Positions 1-6,859 of a stretch of 42,335 nt of DNA are shown piece by piece (positions within the stretch are counted from its first letter, which is position 1; each line of letters starts with the position of its first letter). The notes below the pieces were generated by a model that saw nothing but the letters and a program-made list of their open reading frames with translations, did not search any database and was not told the origin of the DNA. Both the position numbers and the translations under genes were made by a program. The stretch spans positions 1-42,335 of the forward strand of contig JANYHK010000051.1 in NCBI GenBank assembly GCA_025359105.1. The letters are read 5' to 3'. Source of the DNA: Myxococcales bacterium. Lineage in GTDB: Bacteria > Myxococcota_A > Polyangia > Polyangiales > Polyangiaceae.

Positions 1-407
<407 letters not shown>

Positions 408-411
<4 letters not shown>

Positions 412-1292
412 TCGCAGCGTACGGGGATGATCGGCAACCCTGCCGGAGGCTGTTGCAAGAAGACGCCCTCGATGAGCGGCGGGTTCCACGTCACGGTGTC
501 GTAGGTGAACACGACCTCCTCGTCCTGCATCGGCACGTCCACCTCGATCTTGCGCGGCAGCTCGGCCTCGCAAACCGGACCGCTCGGCTGCAGGGGCGGA
601 TCGATGCCGTCGGGATCGACGCGCTCCTTCGCCATGGCCGCCTGGCGGTGCCCGTCGAGCTTCGCGTCGTAGAGGACGTCGCCGTACTGGCGCACCGTGA
701 CGCGGAGCACGCGCATGCGCTGCTCGGCCCACGGCTTCCCGAGGTCGGCTGGGTGCGGCGTCATCTGGATCTCCTGCGTCGCGTCGCGGGTGCTGGGGAG
801 CGTGATGACGTAGTAGCCGCTGCCGCTCCACGCGATCGTGCCTGCCGCACCTTCGTGCTTGAGGAGCGGCGCTTGCCCGCGCAGCAGGCTCACGAGCGCG
901 TGGCCCGGGATCGGGACCTGCGTGAGGCGCGCGATGTTGCACGCGCTGGCCGGCCCGTAGAGGAAGCGCTTCTCGCGCAGATCGGCCAGCGCGAACCGGG
1001 CGCCGTCGCTCGTGAGCGTCGCGAGCTGCGTGTTGAACGAGCTGAAGACGTCCATCCTCAGGCGCGCGGGCGAAGACGCGAGCATCGAGAGATCAGCCCG
1101 TACGCGCCCTTGGGGTCCGAAGAAATCGATCTTCGCGGTGGCCTGAACGCCGCTGCCGCACGCGGCCGACGCCTTCATGCGATCGAGCGCTGCGGCGGCC
1201 GTCGGCATCGGCGAGGCGGGCGGCGGCATCGGGCAGCCGGCGAGAAGTGGAACGAGGATGGCGCATTGCGCCGTGACGGTGAGCGCGCGCAT
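408..1292 (-). CDS. LolA/LolB or DUF4292-like outer-membrane lipoprotein
   Basis: Predicted lipoprotein of 294 residues with a signal peptide and lipobox LLAGC (Cys20). The start at 1292 is preferred over an upstream in-frame ATG at 1508 because it begins the signal peptide and has GGGAG about 6 nt upstream. After a Pro-rich linker, the mature part begins with a helix (AALDRMKA) and continues as a single beta-rich domain containing motifs such as [18 protein letters not shown] and RFLYGPAS, reminiscent of the lipid-binding half-barrels of the LolA/LolB/DUF4292 group. This is a fold-level impression; the ligand is unknown. The gene is tail-to-tail with the preceding one and is probably transcribed alone. 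Confidence 0.7.
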
Positions 1293-1327
1293 GAAGGACT
1301 CCCGGACGGAAAGGGTCGCGCGCCGAG

Positions 1328-1379
1328 TGTCCGGAATACGGACAGTCGGAGCGAACGTGGTGTCAACGAAACGTGACAC
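1328..1379. promoter_or_regulatory. Two short inverted repeats upstream of the lipoprotein gene
   Basis: A perfect palindrome, TGTCCG-N5-CGGACA (1328-1344), is followed by GTGTCA-N8-TGACAC (1360-1379). They lie 36-87 bp upstream of the ATG at 1292. The second contains TTGACA on the minus strand, which could serve as a -35 element, although I see no convincing -10 at 17 bp. They are plausible operators, but no regulator can be assigned. The rest of the gap between 1293 and 1560 holds nothing else I recognise. Confidence 0.35.
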
Positions 1380-1560
1380 TGCGAGGCAACGATTCCCCAT
1401 GAAAAAGCTCCGGCGTGCCTGGCCCCGCGGTTGCTCTGCATCGGAGCCATGACGTACGCGACCCAAGGCGCCGGCACGCTGTAACTGCGCGCCGCCCGAC
1501 CCAGACACTCACGCGAATCGAAACGGCGGCGGAAGGGGTGACCTCCCAGGCGAGGCCCCC

Positions 1561-1836
1561 TCACGGCTTGCGCTTGGGGCTGCCCACCAGCACCTTCGCG
1601 CCCGGGATCTTGTCGACGGGGAGTGACTTCGCGTCGTGCGTGTAGAGCTCGGTGAAGCCGCAGCTGCGGCACACGTACGCCTGGATCTTGCCCATCTCGT
1701 TGTCGTCTCGCCAGTCGTAATGGACGACGTGGACCACGAGGGGCCGAACGTTGCTCTTGTCGTCGCGGTCGGCGATCTGCGGAACGAACAAGATTTCGTG
1801 ATGGCCGCACTTCGGGCAAGTGTTCGCGGTCTTCAT
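1561..1836 (-). CDS. Small zinc-ribbon protein
   Basis: A 91-residue protein with two CxxC knuckles, CPKC (Cys7, Cys10) and CRSC (Cys56, Cys59), arranged like a zinc ribbon, with a beta-rich middle ([11 protein letters not shown]). Such proteins bind one zinc and usually mediate nucleic-acid or protein contacts; no specific role can be read from the sequence. The upstream Nudix gene ends inside its start (4-bp overlap, 1833-1836), so the two are almost certainly cotranscribed and translationally coupled. Confidence 0.75.
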   Translation of the reverse strand: MKTANTCPKCGHHEILFVPQIADRDDKSNVRPLVVHVVHYDWRDDNEMGKIQAYVCRSCGFTELYTHDAKSLPVDKIPGAKVLVGSPKRKP

Positions 1837-2276
1837 GGGATCTTTCTATCATGCGAGGCGGCGACGGCGCGCGCGATGACGCCTCGCGCTGCCGCAGAAA
1901 CAGCCCGTGACGCGAGATCTTCCTCGGCCGCCCAGATTGCCTCGGCGGCGTCGTCGCCGGGGCGCAAGGTCGCAGGGGAACTTCCCTCCGGCGTCGCGGG
2001 CAGGGCGCAGAGGTACTCGCGAATCGCGTAGGTCCGGCCCGCGGCGCGAAGCTCGTAAGTCTCGAGGAACGCGAGTACGTGCACGGTCAGGCCGGTCTCC
2101 TCGGCGACCTCGCGGCGCACCGCGTCCTCTCCGCTCTCTCCAGGCTCGACGTGGCCTCCCGGCAGCGTCCACGTCCCTTCGCCGGGCGGTCTCGCGCGGC
2201 GAATCAGGAGAACCTGCCACGGGCTCCCCGCGCGGAGCACCACGGCCCCGACCGCGTCGACGATGTCCCCAGGCAC
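1833..2276 (-). CDS. Nudix hydrolase
   Basis: A 147-residue protein with a GTG start. A complete Nudix box is present at residues 41-63 (G-x5-E-x7-REVAEETGL), including the Arg-Glu and Glu-Glu metal ligands. The family hydrolyses nucleoside diphosphates linked to another group, with Mg2+. The short length and isolated Nudix fold resemble MutT-like or ADP-ribose-type enzymes, but the substrate cannot be told from sequence. It is the first gene of a two-gene minus-strand unit with the zinc-ribbon protein; a methyltransferase gene diverges 22 bp away, so promoters for both directions must be compressed or lie inside coding sequence. Confidence 0.88.
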   Translation of the reverse strand: MPGDIVDAVGAVVLRAGSPWQVLLIRRARPPGEGTWTLPGGHVEPGESGEDAVRREVAEETGLTVHVLAFLETYELRAAGRTYAIREYLCALPATPEGSSPATLRPGDDAAEAIWAAEEDLASRAVSAAARGVIARAVAASHDRKIP

Positions 2277-2298
2277 GCGGGTAGTGTACTAGACCGCC

Positions 2299-3552
2299 AT
2301 GCTCGTCGCCCCGCTGGAAGAAGCCTGGCACGCCGCGATCGCGAAGGTCCTGGGGGCCCACGGATTTCCCGCGCTCGGGGACACGTCGCGGCTCGGGCCG
2401 CTCGTCGCGAAGTTGAGCGACGCGTACAACTCGGCGGGCACAGCGTCGCGGGATCTCTTGCCGGCGCGGCTGGCGTTTTCCTTCGCGCGCGATGTTCCGA
2501 AGAGCGCGGGCGCGGTGCGCGAGCTCGTCCTCCTCGGCAAGCTCGCGATCACCGAGGGGCGGCCGCTCCGTGTCCTCGACATCGGCGCGGGGCTCGGGGC
2601 GACGACGTGGGGAGTCGCCCGCGCGCTCGAGGCGGCGGGGCAGCGGGGCGATCTCGACGCCGTCTGGGTCGACTCCGACGCGGCCGCCATGGCGCTCGGC
2701 ACCGAGCTCGGAGAGGCGCGCGGCCCGACCCCGGTGCGCATCCGCGTACGGACGATCGCGAGCGAGACGCCGCGCGGCGGGCCGCCGTTCGATCTCGTGC
2801 TCCTCGGGCAGGTGCTGAGCGAGCTCGACCGGGGGCTGGCGCCGGATGCGCGCGTCGCGAAGCACGCCGAGAGGCTACGCGTGCTCCTCGAGTCGCGGGT
2901 GGCGCCGAACGGGTCGCTCGTCGTGATCGAGCCCGCCCTTCGTGAGCGGACGCGCCACCTGCACGCCGTGCGCGATCTCGTCCTGGCGGCCGCGGCCGGA
3001 GTCGAGGCGGGGAAGCGAGAGGCCGTCACGGTCTTCGCGCCGTGCCTCCACGCGGGTGCGTGCCCCGCGCTCGCGGCGGTAGGCGACTGGTGCCACGAGG
3101 ACCTGCCCGTCGACCTCCCCCCGTGGCTCGCGCCCCTCGCGCGTGCGGCGGGGCTCCGGTGGCAGGGACTTACCTTCAGCTACCTCGTCTTGCGCAAGGA
3201 CGGCGCGACGCTGGCAGAGCGCGGGTTTCCCTACCGTGTGATCTCCGGCCCGCTCGTCACCAAGGGCAAGCGAGAGCTCTTCCTGTGCGGTGCGCCAGCG
3301 CGCTCCGCAGCAGAGAAGGGCGGAGGCCCGGAGGAGGGGAAGGCCGCGGGGGAGTCGGCGCCGCCCACGCGCGTGCGTGTCCAGCGCCTCGACCGCCACG
3401 CAACCCCGGAAAATGCAGCGTGGAGCGAGCTGGGGCGCGGCGACCTCGTCCGCATGACGCCCCCGCCCGAGCTCCCGGCCACCTCCGGCGCAGGCGTCGG
3501 CAAGTTGGGTCCCGCGACGCGAGTTGACGTGGCTCGCGCGAAGGAATACTGA
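2299..3552 (+). CDS. Rsm22/METTL17-like SAM-dependent methyltransferase
   Basis: A 417-residue protein. The SAM-binding loop LDIGAGLG lies at about residues 93-100, followed by an acidic strand end (VDSD, 124-127) and a motif-IV-like stretch (LVLLGQVLSEL). The C-terminal half carries four cysteines in the Rsm22 arrangement: Cys249-x5-Cys255, Cys265 in DWCHEDL, and Cys330. In METTL17 the equivalent cysteines hold an Fe-S cluster. Family members associate with the small ribosomal subunit, so a role in rRNA modification or subunit assembly is inferred. About 85 residues beyond Cys330 form a low-complexity tail. It is followed after 8 bp by thiE, probably in one transcript. Confidence 0.8.
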   Translation: MLVAPLEEAWHAAIAKVLGAHGFPALGDTSRLGPLVAKLSDAYNSAGTASRDLLPARLAFSFARDVPKSAGAVRELVLLGKLAITEGRPLRVLDIGAGLGATTWGVARALEAAGQRGDLDAVWVDSDAAAMALGTELGEARGPTPVRIRVRTIASETPRGGPPFDLVLLGQVLSELDRGLAPDARVAKHAERLRVLLESRVAPNGSLVVIEPALRERTRHLHAVRDLVLAAAAGVEAGKREAVTVFAPCLHAGACPALAAVGDWCHEDLPVDLPPWLAPLARAAGLRWQGLTFSYLVLRKDGATLAERGFPYRVISGPLVTKGKRELFLCGAPARSAAEKGGGPEEGKAAGESAPPTRVRVQRLDRHATPENAAWSELGRGDLVRMTPPPELPATSGAGVGKLGPATRVDVARAKEY

Positions 3553-3560
3553 CCCCGCAC

Positions 3561-4223
3561 ATGCGAGGCCTGTACGCGATCGTCGATGTGTCGGTTCTCC
3601 AGGCCAAGGGGCTCGATCCGGTCGAGTTCGCGCGAGCGGCCCTGGCGGTGCGTCCGGCGGCGCTCCAGCTCCGCGCCAAGGACCTCGGCGCCCGCGAGTC
3701 GCTGGCGCTCCTCCGCGCGCTCGCGCCGGTGTGCCGCGGCGTCGGTGTGCCGCTCGTCGCCAACGACCGGCCCGATCTCGCCGTGCTCGCCGGTTGCGAC
3801 ATGGTCCACCTCGGCCAGGACGACGTGCCGCCCGAGCTCGCGCGTCGCATCGCGCCGCGCCTCGGCATCGGCATCTCGACGCACACGCCGGAGCAGCTCG
3901 CGCGCGCCCTCGACGCGCGACCTACGTACGTCGCGTACGGCCCCATCTTCTCGACGACGTCGAAGGTGAACGCCGCTCCCGTCGTCGGCCTCGCCGGCCT
4001 CCGCGAAGCGGCCCGCGCGGCCGAGCGCGCGGGGATCCCCCTCGTGGCCATCGGCGGCATCGACCTCGCTCGCGTCGCCGACGTCGGTCGCATCGTGCCG
4101 TGCGCGGCGGTCATCTCCGGGCTCGTGAGCGACGTCGTGGACATCGCGGGCGTGGCCGAGCGCGCGCGGGCCTTCGCGGCGGCCCTCCGCAGCAGCGCTC
4201 CCGCCGTCGAGGCGCACGCGTGA
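3561..4223 (+). CDS. thiE: Thiamine phosphate synthase
   Basis: A 220-residue TIM-barrel enzyme that joins the pyrimidine diphosphate and thiazole phosphate moieties to give thiamine phosphate. Family landmarks are all present: QLRAKD, ANDRPDLA, VHLGQDD, GISTHT, YGPIFSTTSK (pyrophosphate loop) and AIGGI. The length is normal. No other thiamine genes are in the window. It lies between the Rsm22-like gene and an anchored unknown, overlapping the latter by 4 bp (GTGA), which suggests an unrelated-function operon of three genes. Confidence 0.92.
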   Translation: MRGLYAIVDVSVLQAKGLDPVEFARAALAVRPAALQLRAKDLGARESLALLRALAPVCRGVGVPLVANDRPDLAVLAGCDMVHLGQDDVPPELARRIAPRLGIGISTHTPEQLARALDARPTYVAYGPIFSTTSKVNAAPVVGLAGLREAARAAERAGIPLVAIGGIDLARVADVGRIVPCAAVISGLVSDVVDIAGVAERARAFAAALRSSAPAVEAHA

Positions 4224-4924
4224 GCTTGCTCATCACGTCCGTCCTCGTCGCGGGCGGCGTGCTCATGGGGCGCTGGATAGCCCGCGGCGGAAAGCCGCCC
4301 GTCTCCGCCGAAGCGGGCGGCGCCACGACGACGAGCGAGAACGTAGCCCCATCGAGCGAGGACGGGGAGGGGGCGGAGCCCGTGAACGAAGCTCCGAAGC
4401 CGGCCAAGCCGCCACGCCACGCCAAAGCGCCCGCCCCCGAGCGCGATCCGTTCGCCGATATGCCCTGCACGCTCGGCGACGTCGTCATGCGCGGCAACGA
4501 GGAGGCGTGGCTCGCCGGCGGCGTCGTCTTCATCGAGCAGCACCCGGTGAGCGCGCTCTTCGTCGCCCCCGACACGGGCGCCGGTCACGCGATTTACGCG
4601 CGCGCGCGTCCGAGCCGCGAGCTCTTCTGGCTCACCCCGGTCCCCGCCGGTGACATCGTCGTCGGCGCCGAGCCTCCCACGTCGCTCGAGCACGCGGCGG
4701 TTCGGTACGATCGGCTCCGGCGCCTACCGGTGAACGTGAAGCGAGCGGGCTCCGGCGCCCCCGACGTCGGCGATCAGGTCATCGTCGCCGAGTACGCGTC
4801 GAGCGGGTTCGAGCGCCTCGTGGTCGTCACCGGAGCCGGTACGGCGCGCGTCTGGGCCGGGCTCGTGCTCGAAGAGGGGATGTACGAGGTCCTCCCGTCG
4901 GGCAAGTCGACGCTCGACGAGTAG
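4220..4924 (+). CDS. Membrane-anchored protein of unknown function
   Basis: A 234-residue protein whose GTG start overlaps the thiE stop (GTGA). The N-terminus is a single hydrophobic helix (SLLITSVLVAGGVLMG) followed by WIARGG, then a charged Pro/Ala/Glu linker to about residue 80, then a compact globular domain of about 150 residues beginning DPFADMPCTLGDVV. I do not recognise the domain. The start is inferred from coupling, as no Shine-Dalgarno sequence stands clear of thiE. The longer frame upstream overlaps real genes and is rejected. Confidence 0.65.
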   Translation: MSLLITSVLVAGGVLMGRWIARGGKPPVSAEAGGATTTSENVAPSSEDGEGAEPVNEAPKPAKPPRHAKAPAPERDPFADMPCTLGDVVMRGNEEAWLAGGVVFIEQHPVSALFVAPDTGAGHAIYARARPSRELFWLTPVPAGDIVVGAEPPTSLEHAAVRYDRLRRLPVNVKRAGSGAPDVGDQVIVAEYASSGFERLVVVTGAGTARVWAGLVLEEGMYEVLPSGKSTLDE

Positions 4925-4956
4925 CGGCGCTTGGAGCGAAAGGTTGCTATCGAGCC

Positions 4957-5727
4957 TCAGAGCCCGAGCTCGCGGACGACGTCGTCGCGTTGCACCGGGC
5001 CGCCGTGGCCGAGGTAGAAGGTTTCGATCCCCTGGCCGACGAGTGAGGCGACGTTGCGCCGGTTCTGCGCGGCGTCCGCCTGGTAGTAATGCTCGCCCGG
5101 CGTGTGCGCGAAGAACATGCCGCCGACGGCGCCGCCGAGCATCTGGTCGCCGACGAACGCCGTGTGGTTCGCGAGGACGACGACGACCGAGCCCTTCGTG
5201 TGCCCCGGCATCTGCACGACCTGCCCACGCACACCCCAGGGCGACAGATCGAGCGGTTCGGACACTGGCGTGTCCGGCGCGAACTCTGGGAAATTGGGCG
5301 GGATCGTGGGCTTCAAGAGTCCCGCAAAGAAGCTCGTGGGGTGGAGATCGTCGTTGCGCCCGCGCCCGGCCTGCTCCACGTCGCCCGCGCCGAGGACGAC
5401 CTTGGCGCCGGTGCGCTGTCGAAGGTCGGCGGCGAGGCCGGCGTGGTCGGCGTGCGCGTGGGTCACGACGACGAGGCGCAGCTCGCGCAGCGGAACGCCG
5501 TTCTCGAGGAGCTGGCGCTCGAGCTCCGGCATGTCGCCGTAGGTGCCGGTGTCGACGAGGATCGGCGTCCGCGTCTTGATGAGGTACGCGTTCGACAAAC
5601 GCAGCGGGATCCGCACGATCTCCGCGCCTTCGGCGCTGTGGCCTACCACGTTCGGCGCGCAGCCCATCGCCGCTGAGAGGAGCGCGGGGAGAAGGAAGAA
5701 CGCGAGTGCGTGACGCGTGGCGGTCAT
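4957..5727 (-). CDS. Metallo-beta-lactamase-fold hydrolase, lipoprotein
   Basis: A 256-residue protein with a signal peptide and likely lipobox (AAMGC, Cys23). The metal ligands are those of the MBL superfamily: THAHADH (His90, His92, Asp94, His95), His176 in MPGHTKGS, Asp193 in VGDQ and His241 in YLGHGGP. It is therefore expected to bind two metals. The context does not indicate whether the substrate is a beta-lactam, thioester or lactone; the GHTKGS motif is more typical of glyoxalase-II-like or lactonase-like members. Its start overlaps the end of holB by 4 bp (ATGA), so the two are cotranscribed. Confidence 0.85.
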   Translation of the reverse strand: MTATRHALAFFLLPALLSAAMGCAPNVVGHSAEGAEIVRIPLRLSNAYLIKTRTPILVDTGTYGDMPELERQLLENGVPLRELRLVVVTHAHADHAGLAADLRQRTGAKVVLGAGDVEQAGRGRNDDLHPTSFFAGLLKPTIPPNFPEFAPDTPVSEPLDLSPWGVRGQVVQMPGHTKGSVVVVLANHTAFVGDQMLGGAVGGMFFAHTPGEHYYQADAAQNRRNVASLVGQGIETFYLGHGGPVQRDDVVRELGL

Positions 5728-6779
5728 ACCGCGCGCATCCGAGCGAGCATCGCCTCGACCACGAGCTGCGCCGACGCGTTTCCGTCGAGCTCTCCGAGCG
5801 CCGAGATCGCCAGCGAGTAGCGCGCCGCACACGCCACCGCCTCGCGCGCCTCCCGTCCCCGCGCGCCCGCCGCGCCTGGCTGGCCCGCCGCCGCCGCCGC
5901 CGAACCTCGTGCCCCGAGCGCGCTCGCGAGCGCCGCGATGCGGAGCGGCAGCGCGTCTTTCGCCTTCTTCGCGTCCTCGGCCAGATCGAGGGCGGGGCCC
6001 ATGTCCGGTGCGTCGATCGCGCGGAGCGCCGCCGCCACGAACGCCGTGCGGTGCTCGCTCTCCTCGGGATCGGCGAGGCCAAGGGCGGTCTCGACGCTGC
6101 CGCCGGCGAGGCGCGCGATCTCCGCCGCCCGCCCCGGCTCCACGCCGCGCCCGGTGAGGATCGCGGTGACCGTCGCCTCCGGCAGGTACCCGAACCGCAC
6201 CCGCTGCGTCCGCGAGAGGATCGTCGGCAACAGCAGGCTCGCCTGCGCCGTCAAGAGGACGAAGTGGGTCCGTTGCCCCGGCTCTTCGAGCGTCTTCAGG
6301 AGTGCGTTCGCCGCGGGCACGCTGAGCTCTTCGGCGCGTCGAACGAGGAACACCTTGGCACGCCCCTCGTGCGGCCCGTACGCCGCGCGCGCGAGCACGA
6401 GCGAGCGGACCTGGTCGATCGAGATGTCCTGCGACTCCGGCGTGCGCCGTCCGATCTGGCCGGGCTCGTACAGCCCGCGCTCGAGGACGACGACGTCGGG
6501 GTGGACCGGGCGCGTCGTCTCCTCGCGCGGCACCGCGCGCGTGCACGAGCTGCACGTGCCGCACGCGCGATCTCCGCTCCCGCCCCTCTCGCCGTTGTCG
6601 CGCCGCGTCTCGCAGACGAGCGCCTGGGCGAGCCCGAACGCCGCGAGCTCCTTGCCGACGCCCGCCGGCCCGTCGAACAGATACGCGTGGTGGACGCGAC
6701 CGCCCGCCAGCGCGCGGCGCAGGGTGGACACTGCAGTGTCCTGCGCGAGCACGGCGTCGAGGAGCGGCGTCGGAGGCAT
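5724..6779 (-). CDS. holB: DNA polymerase III delta-prime subunit
   Basis: A 351-residue clamp-loader subunit. The N-terminus LLDAVLAQDTAVSTLRRAL matches the DnaX/HolB family. A Walker A loop GPAGVGKE (37-44) is followed by the zinc-binding cysteines (Cys56, Cys73, Cys76, Cys79), the SIDQVRSLV segment and NALLKTLEEP. The sensor/arginine-finger region reads ILSRTQRVRF, so the usual SRC is SRT. Delta-prime works with delta and tau/gamma to load the beta sliding clamp. The C-terminal third has an Ala/Gly-rich insertion. It is the first gene of a two-gene unit with the MBL lipoprotein. Confidence 0.88.
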   Translation of the reverse strand: MPPTPLLDAVLAQDTAVSTLRRALAGGRVHHAYLFDGPAGVGKELAAFGLAQALVCETRRDNGERGGSGDRACGTCSSCTRAVPREETTRPVHPDVVVLERGLYEPGQIGRRTPESQDISIDQVRSLVLARAAYGPHEGRAKVFLVRRAEELSVPAANALLKTLEEPGQRTHFVLLTAQASLLLPTILSRTQRVRFGYLPEATVTAILTGRGVEPGRAAEIARLAGGSVETALGLADPEESEHRTAFVAAALRAIDAPDMGPALDLAEDAKKAKDALPLRIAALASALGARGSAAAAAGQPGAAGARGREAREAVACAARYSLAISALGELDGNASAQLVVEAMLARMRAV

Positions 6780-6859
6780 CCCTCAGGCGTTATCAAACGG
6801 GGCCGCCCGCGGCAACGGGCACCCGCGCCGCGGGTGGGTGGAGTACGCTGGACAGTCAC

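Noticed and set aside
453-1376. Long plus-strand open frame antisense to the lipoprotein gene
   Set aside because: Arg/Leu/Ala-rich translation typical of the opposite strand of GC-rich genes; the minus-strand frame has a signal peptide and lipobox.
4922-4949. Possible third copy of the dispersed hairpin (AAGGTTGCTA)
   Set aside because: Only the right end matches; the left arm pairs for about four bases, so similarity is within chance. A GGTTGCT at about 1429 is likewise only a word match.
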